From: Trichomonas tenax
Taxonomy: Eukaryota > Parabasalia > Trichomonadida > Trichomonadidae
DNA: 31,893 bases
Direction: 5' to 3'
Assembly: GCA_023091735.1 (NCBI GenBank)
Contig: JALKBU010000584.1
Span: 1-31,893, forward strand
The position numbers and the translations under genes are program-made. Shown piece by piece: positions 9,558 to 17,938 of this stretch. How positions within the stretch are numbered: position 1 is the stretch's first letter; every line of letters begins with the position of its first letter. A model generated the notes under the pieces. That model was not told the DNA's origin. It saw nothing but the letters and a program-made list of their open reading frames with translations, and ran no database searches.

Positions 9558-9562
9558 AATGA
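9558..9562 (-). promoter_or_regulatory. Possible Inr (TCATT) of the cyclin gene
   Basis: Matches TCA-Py-(T/A) but lies 29 bases from the ATG, farther than usual for trichomonad mRNAs, so support is weak. Confidence 0.3.
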
Positions 9563-9597
9563 ACAAATTCTAGACCAATCGAGTTATCAAAAAATAA

Positions 9598-9729
9598 TTC
9601 AGTCAATTTGAAATTCAATCATTAACTAAGCCAAACATTGAGTATCCCAAATCACCGAATGCAGATGGTGCTGCTGAAGTCTATAGAATCAGAAAGGAAG
9701 ATTTGTTATTGTCACAAATTTCGAATTAA
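9598..9729 (+). pseudogene. Coding-like fragment of 43 codons without start
   Basis: An open frame with protein-like content (SLTKPNIEYPKSPNADGAAE, then VYRIRKEDLLLSQISN) ends at TAA. It has no ATG, and a second open frame just upstream (NEQILDQSSYQKIIQ) would join only through a frameshift. It stands out from the surrounding AT-rich spacer by codon content. No family is recognised. Probably a remnant of a gene once divergent from the cyclin. Confidence 0.3.
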
Positions 9730-9832
9730 TCTATCAAAAATTGACAATTTATTATTTTCTGTGAATTTTTTGTGATGATATTAGGTCAATCCATTTCAGA
9801 TTACATTTGTTTGTTATGGATCGAAAGGGCCT

Positions 9833-10045
9833 TTATCTGCAAAACAAAGACCATCTGAATTTTACTTTTTGAGTTCTTTTCATTTCGTATTTTTTTTCAC
9901 ATGATTGGTTCGTGTACGTGCTTGGTTGGAGTGATTTGTACACAAGGCTGAGTGTTTGCAATATTGAGCTATCGCTTTTTCTAATCTTTTTGTTTTGGAA
10001 TGAATAATATCCACTAAATTCGAAACTGGAATTCGCTTTTATCAT
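9833..10045 (-). CDS. Possible 70-residue Ser/Lys-rich protein
   Basis: ATG at 10045 opens a 70-codon frame beginning MIKANSSFEFSGYYSF and ending KVKFRWSLFCR. The composition is rich in Ser, Lys and Gln, basic, with no membrane segment. The bases before the ATG are AATCA, as for the coiled-coil and calnexin genes. No family is recognised and the length is close to what chance gives, so this is a weak candidate. Confidence 0.25.
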   Translation of the reverse strand: MIKANSSFEFSGYYSFQNKKIRKSDSSILQTLSLVYKSLQPSTYTNQSCEKKYEMKRTQKVKFRWSLFCR

Positions 10046-10542
10046 TGATTTTTTTTCGAAGCACAATCAAAGTTCGTTCATTCTATTGTGACGCATTTCG
10101 CTTTCTGTGGCTTCCAATACAATGAAGTTTGGTGAAACACGCCAGTTTTCATTGTTATTTCTCAGGCCAAATTTTAAATTTTTGCTGATTTGCGTACAAT
10201 CATATGTAAATCATGTTATGAGATGTATACAAGAATGTGATTTTATTTATCAAAATGTTTACTTATGAAATGTGATTCATTTCTGAAATTTTCATGTTCA
10301 GTCAAAAAAAGATTCTTATTAATCGTTTCCTGAATGCAGGTTAATTGTAGTTTCACAGGGTATAGCCTCTCTTTGTATCAAACTTAACGAAATACTACGA
10401 TTCATAGGAATATATAAGGCTTTGAAAATCGATGACAATCCTTATAATTCGTGTGAAAATAACACAAGAAATCAATCATCAATCTATTTTCTGGATTTTT
10501 AACCAGCAAAACTGACTATATAGGAAAATAAATTAAATAATA
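10046..10542. other. Intergenic, no gene seen
   Basis: AT-rich spacer. I find no ORF, RNA or repeat that can be supported. Confidence 0.5.
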
Positions 10543-10779
10543 TCACAAACAAATAACATCTGAAGTACTTGAAGTTTCCGACAATGATGGAGTTTGCGCA
10601 ATATTGTCAATGCCACAGCACAAATCTTTAATTCTTGTAATTGATTTATGGATTTCATCAACAACATCTCTAATGTCTTCTCTTCCACCGTTGCTGATTT
10701 CCAGAATGTCATTGGACTCGAGTTTTGTCAAATGGTCGTCTATGCTTGTTTTTGATGAAAAAAGAGATACGCCCCTCAT
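10543..10779 (-). CDS. Small 78-residue protein, probable helical adaptor
   Basis: ATG at 10779 is preceded 8 bases upstream by a perfect TCATT initiator, which argues for a real gene despite its size. The product starts MRGVSLFSSKTSIDDHL; residues about 15-62 look like one or two amphipathic helices (…REDIRDVVDEIHKSITRIKD…), followed by a Ser/Thr-rich tail ending DVICL. There is no membrane segment or signal peptide. The single-helix layout recalls small subunits of BLOC-1/BORC-type complexes, but I cannot assign it to one. It lies 223 bases downstream of the TRIC-like gene on the same strand. Confidence 0.6.
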   Translation of the reverse strand: MRGVSLFSSKTSIDDHLTKLESNDILEISNGGREDIRDVVDEIHKSITRIKDLCCGIDNIAQTPSLSETSSTSDVICL

Positions 10780-10784
10780 ACAAA

Positions 10785-10789
10785 AATGA
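10785..10789 (-). promoter_or_regulatory. Inr (TCATT) of the 78-residue gene
   Basis: Matches the parabasalid initiator TCA-Py-(T/A); the +1 A would be at 10787, 8 bases before the ATG, the usual distance. Confidence 0.6.
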
Positions 10790-11002
10790 ACTTTGCTTAG
10801 AACAAACAGTTATCATTCATATAGTAAATGTAGCTCAAAGACCGTTCGTATAGAGCATTATTTGAAAATAAAAAAAATCACAAAATTATATCATCAAAGT
10901 ACATGAAAATATAACAAAATAGAGAAGATCCATCAGGTCTACAATATGCTTTAGTTAATTAATCATAATTGCATGACAATTTTATTAAATTTATAATAGG
11001 AT

Positions 11003-11914
11003 CTATTTGTAATTGAAGTTCTGGTAGTTATATGTTTGGAAAGAAGATTCTTCGGTTTGTGTTGCTTCATCTCTTACATATATCTTCTGAGGAAATGCAT
11101 ATTTTTCTCTTGCGTTGTAATTTATATCTGTATCGTTTTGCTGTTGCTTGGCGTAGTTGTTGTACATCCTTTCGTAGTTGGTTTTGCTTCCATTGATCCA
11201 TTGATTGAGTGTTCTAATCAAATCAATGAAAGTCATTATGTACTGGAGAATCATCATAATTGCCATCATTACGATGTATTTTTGCTTCGTATTAAATGGA
11301 AGATTACGATAATTTTGAACACCCCAGAATAAAATCGTATTGTTAATGATTGTGAGGAAATTGGCGAACATAATTCTATCAGTGAAGTTCAATAAGCTCA
11401 ATATAACAATTATGAATATTTCTAAGTTTGTGTAAGCAGAAGATTGATACCAATTGAATCTGTTCCTATAGCAGATGACGAGTAAGCGAGCCTGGTTAAC
11501 AGCCTGAAGAGGAACGAAAAATATAGCAAGTGGTAAAGCAAGCCTGTAAACGAGACTAAATGGCGTGAAAAACATCAACGCAGCGACAACAACAAATATC
11601 TTAATCTGTCTCGTATCTGTGATGAAAGGAAATGGCTTTCTTTGGATCATTGTGATTGCTGATCTGCTTCCAAAGACGCACAAGAAAGCGAACAATGTCA
11701 TCAATATCATCGACAGGAAGGTATTGTTCTTGTTCCTACGTCCGTATCTGATTGTGAAGCAGCACCAGACGCAATTTAAGATGAATAAATATGGAGTGTA
11801 TGGATATGAGTTAATGAAGTCATACAATCTGTCGGACGCTCCACTGTTGAAGAAGTCTCCGAGCCGCTTCATGGATTCTTGAAGCTTGAAAGCTGCTTTA
11901 TTGACGAAATTCAT
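11003..11914 (-). CDS. TRIC-channel-like seven-helix membrane protein
   Basis: The 303-residue protein has about seven hydrophobic segments (near 41-55, 67-88, 105-121, 125-147, 163-177, 180-198, 213-235) and a hydrophilic C-tail. Features match the TRIC/TMEM38 family of trimeric intracellular cation channels of ER membranes: FFTPFSLVYRL (115-125; TRIC has FFCP-D-FY), a following segment with a conserved Arg at 143, ANFLTIINN (184-192; TRIC SNFE-L) and FNTKQKY (207-213; TRIC FPTK) leading into a last helix with LQ. The Lys-Glu of the TRIC KEV..R motif is replaced (QAVNQAR), so gating or lipid binding may differ. The tail contains DEATQTEE (282-289), which resembles a dynein light chain LC8-binding TQT motif. 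The gene is certain; the family is likely but needs a profile search. Confidence 0.75.
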   Translation of the reverse strand: MNFVNKAAFKLQESMKRLGDFFNSGASDRLYDFINSYPYTPYLFILNCVWCCFTIRYGRRNKNNTFLSMILMTLFAFLCVFGSRSAITMIQRKPFPFITDTRQIKIFVVVAALMFFTPFSLVYRLALPLAIFFVPLQAVNQARLLVICYRNRFNWYQSSAYTNLEIFIIVILSLLNFTDRIMFANFLTIINNTILFWGVQNYRNLPFNTKQKYIVMMAIMMILQYIMTFIDLIRTLNQWINGSKTNYERMYNNYAKQQQNDTDINYNAREKYAFPQKIYVRDEATQTEESSFQTYNYQNFNYK

Positions 11915-12439
11915 TCTGAATCTATCGTTTTTTGTTCGTATACATCATATGTGTTTTTCGCCTCAGATTATCACAATGCTGCAGCCACTGCATAGAGCGA
12001 TCGCTATTTTTAAGGATATATCGCGTGATTTGAACAAATTCGCATATTTTAGCTTAAGATGAAAGAGGAATGCATAAATCTACCAAAATTTTATATTTCA
12101 ACCATTCTCATTAGCTGATGTATGTTTTATAAAATGTTCATTTTGATATTTCAAAAATCTCAAATGGTAAGTATATGTTCCTATGTGTTGCATAGGTCTA
12201 AAAGCATATAAGTAAGCGATCCCTAAATATAAAATTGCCATAATTGGTATACATGGCATGATTGTATCCAATTTTATGTAAAATAAAGAGATTTTACAAA
12301 TTTTTACGGGGAAAAAACGCCACCACAGAGTTCTTCAGCGGAATAAAGAGAAAATTCAAAGCGTAAATTTTTGTTTTATATTTTATGAAAAATTTGAGAA
12401 GTTGTACGTTAGTTTGAGTCAAACAAAAAAGCACTTTTA
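11915..12439. promoter_or_regulatory. Divergent promoter region between the TRIC-like and CAP-domain genes
   Basis: About 525 bases of AT-rich spacer separate two divergently transcribed starts. The CAP side has a perfect initiator at its edge; none is obvious on the TRIC side. No other element can be supported. Confidence 0.5.
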
Positions 12440-12444
12440 TCATT
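12440..12444 (+). promoter_or_regulatory. Inr (TCATT) of the CAP-domain gene
   Basis: Perfect TCA-Py-T; the +1 A at 12442 is 10 bases before the ATG at 12452. It also supports that ATG over the TTG triplets at 12443 and 12446. Confidence 0.65.
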
Positions 12445-12451
12445 GTTGGAA

Positions 12452-13990
12452 ATGTCGAGGAGCGGAAACCGGACTAGAGAAGATGGTATTGAGTCTAAAA
12501 GAGATCTGGATGTTGACGGCTCATCAAGTGGATCAATGAAATTAAAGGAATTATCAAGTTTAACAAAGAGAAAAACAAACGCAAATTCATCGAAAGACCT
12601 TTCAAAAACACCAAACACCGAATTAAAACTCAACGAGGAAGAGGAATACGAGGAAGACAATGACGATTATGATGTTGAAATTTCACAAAGTTACAGTGAA
12701 ACTGATACAAATTCGTTTTTACAATACAATTTCGCGAACCCACCATCGATATTAAGATTTAAGTATCAATCTATTTCAGCAACTTTAATTCGCGCGATAA
12801 ATCTTTTTAGAAATTCACACAAATTAGAAAGCATCGGAGAATCACCAATTCTCAGCAAACTCTGCATGAAACATTCACTTGCGATGGCCAAAAACGAAGT
12901 TAAATTTTCCGTTAATCCAATTAAAAATGAAATATTAAGCCAACCTTATGCATTCTACGCCGCGCACGTCTCTAAGAGCGACTCGCCAAATCATGCATTC
13001 ATCGATGTTGCGAATGAGTGGGCAACTGATAACAATCTGTCCAAGGCTCTTCTATCAAAGATTAATGTTGTTGGCGTCGGAATGGCCTCTAGTAAGAAGA
13101 TTTCGTTCTTTACAGTAATATGCGCTGTTAAGTCGTATATTGGAAATTCACAAATCTACGGAAACGAACTCAAGAGTGTTTTAATAGGAAAACGCTGCAT
13201 CGACTTAGTGAACAAAATCAGAGCAGATTTCAATCTTCATTCATATCTATACGATGATTTTCTCTCTCTTCAAGCGTACAAATTCTGCCAAGCAGATCCA
13301 TCAAAAATCACACAGAAATTCATGTCTTCACGCTTTATTAACGTCTCTGCATGCCACGTCGACTTCGGAATCATCGATGCTGATATCGCAAATCCAAAGA
13401 CAATCGTTGAAGAGTGGATGCATCAGACACAGCACCCAATTGCCATTCTTGGCGAGTTCAATCGCATTGGTGTTGGCTTCTTCTTTAAGAAAAAGAAATT
13501 ATATTCTGTTAGAATCGTCACACGTTCCCTTCATGCATCTTTGATAGATGGAACTGAAGTCTTAGTAGACAACAACATCCTTGCAAAGCATGTTGCTGAA
13601 GAAATGAACGCTTTCAGAGAACAACATTCACTTGCAAGACTCAATCTTGATGAAGACTTGTTCAAATTTGCACAAATACATTCAGAATACATTGCAAATG
13701 GATCAGAGGGTATGAATCCAATCGAAGATGACTTTTATCAGAATATTATTGAACCAAGATATAAATTGAACGATATAAGTCATACGGTCTGCCGTGAAAT
13801 GGCGCGAGCACCTAAGGAAATCATGAAGAAATGGAGAAATAACACTGATTGCGTCTCAGTTATTTTGAATCTCGTTGATGACATTGGTGTTGGCCTCTGT
13901 TTCGATGAGGACTACGTTTGCCACGTGACGGTCATCATCGGTGACAAAGGAGGTCAAAAGGAAGTTGTGAATAAGATTGTTAGTTTGTAA
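12452..13990 (+). CDS. Protein with three tandem CAP/SCP-like domains
   Basis: Encodes 512 residues from ATG at 12452. Residues 1-95 are Ser-rich then very acidic (NEEEEYEEDNDDYDVE) and unlikely to be folded. Three diverged CAP (SCP/TAPS, PF00188-like) modules follow at about 105-230, 245-372 and 378-498. Each has an N-terminal helix of the R..N.FR..H.L type, a second helix (KHSLAMAK, FAQIHSEY), a central E-W or KKW helix (VANEWATD, VEEWMHQ, MKKWRNN) and an exit strand with IGVG or VGVG, the bacterial-type CAP signature (near 208, 339 and 478). CAP proteins are normally secreted, but there is no signal peptide or membrane segment here, so this one is predicted to be cytosolic or nuclear. Its biochemical role is unknown; CAP domains elsewhere bind sterols, lipids or proteins. 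Confidence 0.8.
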   Translation: MSRSGNRTREDGIESKRDLDVDGSSSGSMKLKELSSLTKRKTNANSSKDLSKTPNTELKLNEEEEYEEDNDDYDVEISQSYSETDTNSFLQYNFANPPSILRFKYQSISATLIRAINLFRNSHKLESIGESPILSKLCMKHSLAMAKNEVKFSVNPIKNEILSQPYAFYAAHVSKSDSPNHAFIDVANEWATDNNLSKALLSKINVVGVGMASSKKISFFTVICAVKSYIGNSQIYGNELKSVLIGKRCIDLVNKIRADFNLHSYLYDDFLSLQAYKFCQADPSKITQKFMSSRFINVSACHVDFGIIDADIANPKTIVEEWMHQTQHPIAILGEFNRIGVGFFFKKKKLYSVRIVTRSLHASLIDGTEVLVDNNILAKHVAEEMNAFREQHSLARLNLDEDLFKFAQIHSEYIANGSEGMNPIEDDFYQNIIEPRYKLNDISHTVCREMARAPKEIMKKWRNNTDCVSVILNLVDDIGVGLCFDEDYVCHVTVIIGDKGGQKEVVNKIVSL

Positions 13991-14123
13991 ATTTAGATTA
14001 TTATGTTTATTGAATAAAATTTTCTGTATATTAGTATGATGTTTCAGAAAGATATGAAAGACTGGATATTAAATAAAAAATCATTTTGAAATAAAATAAT
14101 CTGATTAACGAGGCTGTGCATTC

Positions 14124-14774
14124 TTAGCATGCGCATGGTGGATTGATACCTTCCATTTCACGTGTAAGATCAATACTCCTTTGTGCAGCAGTTCTCTCCT
14201 CTTCTGGCTTCTTTGTTGAGTGACCGCTCTTGTTGACATACATTTCGCCAGCACGAACGAGCTTGAAGATGTTTTGGCCGAGTGTGTTGAAAACTGTTGA
14301 TACATTTTGTGAAGTGACAGCAGATGTTTCATAATAGAGCATATTTCCTGACTTGGAATAGTTTTCACCTGTTTCCTGAGATATGACTCTTTCTTTCTCA
14401 AGATCAACTTTGTTTCCAACCAAAATAATCACAGATTTTGGATCGGCCAATTCTCTGAACTGGTTCAGCCAGAAGCTGAGTTCATCGAAGGAATTCTGTG
14501 ATGTAACGTCATAAACGAGGACGCAGCCGACGGCATCTCTGAAATATGTTTTTGCAACAGCCTTGTAAGCTTCCTGGCCAGCTGTATCCCAAAGCTCGAG
14601 CTGGACAACGAACTCATCGACATCAACGCGATACGGGCGGTAGTCGACACCGACTGTTGTCTTCGGTTTCTCATTGAACTTCTTTTCGATGAGCTGATCA
14701 ACGAGAGCTGTTTTTCCTGATCCTGGGGCGCCGATAACGACAACCTTGAATCTGTAGTCTGGTTCGCCGTGCAT
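14124..14774 (-). CDS. Rab-family small GTPase
   Basis: The 216-residue protein has all Ras-superfamily motifs: P-loop GAPGSGKT (15-22), switch I Thr40 in KTTVGVDY, WDTAGQE (62-68), NKVD (121-124) and ETSA (149-152). The C-terminus PPCAC has Cys214 and Cys216 in a CXC arrangement for double geranylgeranylation, which together with length and YDVT..NSF identifies a Rab. Rabs cycle between GTP and GDP forms and direct vesicle traffic on endomembranes. The P-loop carries Pro at the position matching Ras Gly12, where Rabs usually have Ser, so hydrolysis may be altered. Rab subfamily cannot be assigned by eye. A TCATT initiator lies 14 bases upstream. The gene is convergent with the CAP gene, 133 bases away. 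Confidence 0.95.
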   Translation of the reverse strand: MHGEPDYRFKVVVIGAPGSGKTALVDQLIEKKFNEKPKTTVGVDYRPYRVDVDEFVVQLELWDTAGQEAYKAVAKTYFRDAVGCVLVYDVTSQNSFDELSFWLNQFRELADPKSVIILVGNKVDLEKERVISQETGENYSKSGNMLYYETSAVTSQNVSTVFNTLGQNIFKLVRAGEMYVNKSGHSTKKPEEERTAAQRSIDLTREMEGINPPCAC

Positions 14775-14785
14775 TTCTATCTAAA

Positions 14786-14790
14786 AATGA
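14786..14790 (-). promoter_or_regulatory. Inr (TCATT) of the Rab gene
   Basis: Perfect TCA-Py-T with the +1 A at 14788, 14 bases before the ATG at 14774. Confidence 0.6.
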
Positions 14791-15592
14791 TATAAATCAG
14801 TCAACTATTCAATTTTGACGATCATGTAAATCCAAAATTTTAACCTCATTTTTGAGAATGAAATTGATACGCCCGCTCTCAGCTGTTGATCGCATCTCAG
14901 CGATACTTCTTTCTGGCAATCTGTGCAATCTTTCTGCTCGAAATTAGAGATTTTGATCCCTTTTATATACAGCAGTTATACATTCCTTGATCTATCCTGT
15001 TTTATATTATCAATAGCTGTTTAAACATATAATTTACATCATCAAATTTTTTTTAAATGTCTTTAAAAATCTTCACAAGACTAAAATTCTTCTTAGCTTT
15101 GACATACACTTCCAAATCCCAATCATCAAGCTCAAAAACCAATAATATTTTGATGGGATATTATTTAATTCCCATTGGCTTATGGCTTGACAATATTTAT
15201 ATTTTCTATGGGGAAGATAGACTATTGGTTATTAGTTTGTCTATAATTTCGATCAATTCAATATGAATATTCATTCCCATTATTCTAAATTGACCGATAT
15301 TCCTAAAAAGAACTAATATGTTTATATCTAGATTGTGAGTAGGATATGAAATGAAATATAATCTTGCAAAATTCGGAATATAAAAAAATTCATCAGAAAA
15401 CAGAAAACACAACGAGGAGGTCGCAAACGTAAAGAATAATAGTTAAATATAACTGTAACAGATTAAAATTGACGACAACAAAAAAGTGAAATGATAACGA
15501 CACTTTTCCAAATACCGCCAAAACTCGGAAACAATAAAATCTCTAATCATATGGTGAAAAGATAAAAGTCAAATTTACAAAAAGTTCGCACC
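14791..15592. other. Intergenic between divergent Rab and 177-residue genes
   Basis: No gene I can support. A plus-strand ORF at 15057-15266 (69 codons) lacks a proper initiator and reads as AT-rich noise. A basic stretch (RKQKTQRGGRKRKE then TAA, near 15390-15430) is curious but has a stop shortly upstream and no ATG. Confidence 0.45.
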
Positions 15593-15597
15593 TCACA
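15593..15597 (+). promoter_or_regulatory. Inr (TCACA) of the 177-residue gene
   Basis: Matches TCA-Py-(T/A); the +1 A at 15595 is only 4 bases before the ATG, giving an extremely short leader. Confidence 0.55.
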
Positions 15598-15598
15598 A

Positions 15599-16132
15599 AT
15601 GAAAACCGCTGAAAATTATAAAACATACATAGATTTGTCAGAAGATAGCGAAATAAAAATTTCCAAAAAACAGAAAAAATTCAAAAAGCAGATAAGAAAT
15701 CTCATGAATGCAGCTATGGATGCATTTTATGGGTATCCGAAGGAGTTCGTCGGAGCGGATGTGAAGCAAATGTTGCAGCCGCCGGTGAGGAGCCTTGTTT
15801 GCTCGGGAACAGATTATGCAGGCCAGCATAAGACAAACAACGGAATCGCTGCTTGCCCCAACGATGAGAAGGACAGGATCAAGGGAAGGCTCACCGGTTT
15901 CGATACGAAGAATAATATAGCGTGGCACGAAATAACAACAAGATTCGGAAATAACGTCAAGCAGCAAGAATTGTTGAGTATCGCAAACATACTATCTCAG
16001 AATGCTGGCATCAAGCTCGACCGTGATGCCAAACGTCGTAAATCTGTCTTAATTAAGTGGTTTAATGAAAATTGGAACTGCCTTGCACCATTCCTACAGT
16101 TTGTCGTCCTCGAAGATACGTTCGGACGATAA
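15599..16132 (+). CDS. Uncharacterised basic 177-residue protein
   Basis: Starts MKTAENYKTYIDLSEDSEI after a close initiator. Residues 20-45 are Lys-rich (KKQKKFKKQIRN), the middle has a Gly/Asp-rich region (SGTDYAGQHKTNNG, 69-82), and the last 60 residues are helical and basic, with LDRDAKRRKSVLIKWFNENW near 140-159. No signal peptide or membrane segment. The C-terminal helix pattern (acidic Asp, then KRRK, then I-KW) looks like a nucleic-acid- or protein-binding module of a kind I associate with trichomonad hypothetical proteins, but I cannot name a characterised family. Codon usage is like that of neighbouring real genes, so the gene itself is convincing. Confidence 0.75.
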   Translation: MKTAENYKTYIDLSEDSEIKISKKQKKFKKQIRNLMNAAMDAFYGYPKEFVGADVKQMLQPPVRSLVCSGTDYAGQHKTNNGIAACPNDEKDRIKGRLTGFDTKNNIAWHEITTRFGNNVKQQELLSIANILSQNAGIKLDRDAKRRKSVLIKWFNENWNCLAPFLQFVVLEDTFGR

Positions 16133-16553
16133 ACGTATCCGATGTTGACATTGTCACCATTTTTCACTTTTTTTAGTATTTCACATAATTTCTTCTCAAG
16201 AAATACCCTTATTGTTTTCTAAACAGGTTTATAACAACCTAAATTTCTTATTTTCATCTTCCTCCTTTTTTGTACAAGATTCAATATTTTTTCATAATAA
16301 TTTCACAAATCACATCAATTGTATTTTGGAAGTCAAAATATACAACAAAGGATATTGAAATAATATGATTGCTTTGCTATAAGTTGCATATAAATTAAAA
16401 TGTTTTGATATTTTGGTGAAAAACAAGTGTGTTCAGAGATATAGATGTATATTGGTGAAATGAAGTGAAAACATAGTATTTGTGGTCGCTCAATGAGAGT
16501 TGTGTAGTGAGAAATAGGTGATTTCAGATATTCCAAAAAAGTGCCAAAAAATC
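16133..16553. other. Intergenic, no gene seen
   Basis: AT-rich spacer holding the end of the 177-residue gene and the promoter of the glycosyltransferase gene. No canonical initiator is found close to the ATG at 16554; the bases before it are AATC. Confidence 0.5.
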
Positions 16554-17798
16554 ATGAACAAAATCAGATCGATGAGGAAACCTCAGCAGAAAACGATATG
16601 GAACGATCCTCAGGCGCACATGGAGGCGCTGATATACATCATGATCGCAACTCTTTTGTCTTATCTTAACGTTTATATCACTCTCGGCGAATTGAGGGCT
16701 TATCCTCAGTTTAACCGCATCAATTTGACATTCATGCACACTGGATACAGAATCGACGTTGTCAACGAAACAAGAACGATTATTAAAGGAAACCATTCGG
16801 AAAATAAGAAATACATCCTTGAAGACGAATACCAGAACCGCATGGGCAGCATTTTCTTTATGGAGACATCCCTCGAGAGGACAAACGCGACGTACATCGA
16901 TATGACATATGTTTATGTTTGCGCTTACGGTGGAGCCACACAGCACGATGGAAAGATATACTTCCCTGAGAGAGAAAGGATGCACTCAAGATTTGCCGAT
17001 TCCGGCCAAGTTGTGGGATATTACGAGAATGTTGTTGCATCGGGAAACAGATGGGCATCGATGTATGCGCACTGGATGTACGACTGTGTCGCCTACATAT
17101 TGTTCATTCCTGAGGAAATTAGGAAAAAGTCTGTTTTCTTGCTTCCAATCAATTCGACAATCTACAGTGATGCGATCGAAACACTAGGATTTAACAAGTC
17201 GCTCGGCCAGATCTTATATCTGAACAGCTCCCAGTGGGTCTTCGCACGCCATTTCCACACTGTTTACACTCCAGAGCCAATCCATGGATGCATGGTCTGG
17301 GCAGTCAGCGAGCTCGGCAGGAAGTGGAAGGAATTGTACAAGACGAACGAGACAATTCCTACAGAGTACGCTCTCTACAACCGCCCTTACGGAAACAGAT
17401 ATATTGCGGAATTCGATGATTTCTGCTATTCTATTAAAATGAGATTCCCAGAGTACAGATGGATCAAGCTTCAGACTCTATATCCAACATTTAGAGAGTC
17501 CGTACTTGCATACAGCCAAGTTAAATTCCTATTTGCTCCTGCTGGATCGAACTGGGCAAATGTTATATTCATGAGCAAGAATACTGCTGCATGCTGTGCT
17601 ATGGCAGATACAAACGATGTTCCAGTTCTCGCAGTCTGCGAGATCATGAACATTTGGCTTTCCACCTTCCCAATTCCTGGAATGAGACATCACGGCGGCG
17701 TTTCAGGAAAGATGGACTTTGAAGTCGCTATTAAAGCTGTTCAAAAGTCACTATTTGCACTCGAGCATCAAAGATGGCCAACAAATTCAGAGATTTAA
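16554..17798 (+). CDS. GT61 (DUF563)-like glycosyltransferase, type II membrane protein
   Basis: Encodes 414 residues from ATG at 16554; the frame extends upstream only to a GTG. A short basic cytosolic tail is followed by one membrane segment at about 24-45, as in Golgi or ER type II enzymes. The lumenal part has the GT61 layout: HWMYDCVAYILF (173-184), a stretch of strand-helix units with SSQWVFARHFHTVYTPEP (225-242), and the C-terminal FLFAPAGSNWANVIFM (325-340), corresponding to the family G-[AS]-x-x-[NA]-N-x-[IL]-F motif. Several NXS/T sites (for example at 57, 71, 80 and 111) suggest it is itself N-glycosylated. GT61 enzymes transfer xylose, arabinose or GlcNAc to glycans; the donor and acceptor here are unknown. 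Confidence 0.8.
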   Translation: MNKIRSMRKPQQKTIWNDPQAHMEALIYIMIATLLSYLNVYITLGELRAYPQFNRINLTFMHTGYRIDVVNETRTIIKGNHSENKKYILEDEYQNRMGSIFFMETSLERTNATYIDMTYVYVCAYGGATQHDGKIYFPERERMHSRFADSGQVVGYYENVVASGNRWASMYAHWMYDCVAYILFIPEEIRKKSVFLLPINSTIYSDAIETLGFNKSLGQILYLNSSQWVFARHFHTVYTPEPIHGCMVWAVSELGRKWKELYKTNETIPTEYALYNRPYGNRYIAEFDDFCYSIKMRFPEYRWIKLQTLYPTFRESVLAYSQVKFLFAPAGSNWANVIFMSKNTAACCAMADTNDVPVLAVCEIMNIWLSTFPIPGMRHHGGVSGKMDFEVAIKAVQKSLFALEHQRWPTNSEI

Positions 17799-17938
17799 TT
17801 ATTTGTTGTTTTGTATATTTTGATAAAGTATATTTGTTACATTTCATTCTTTTTTTACACTAACAACATGTGATTAATCACATATTCTCATTCAAAAATC
17901 GAAATAATATGTTGTATATCGAACAAAAATAGTGATTT

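Noticed and set aside
15057..15266. 69-codon plus-strand ORF between the Rab and 177-residue genes
   Set aside because: No matching initiator, AT-driven residue mix and no motif.
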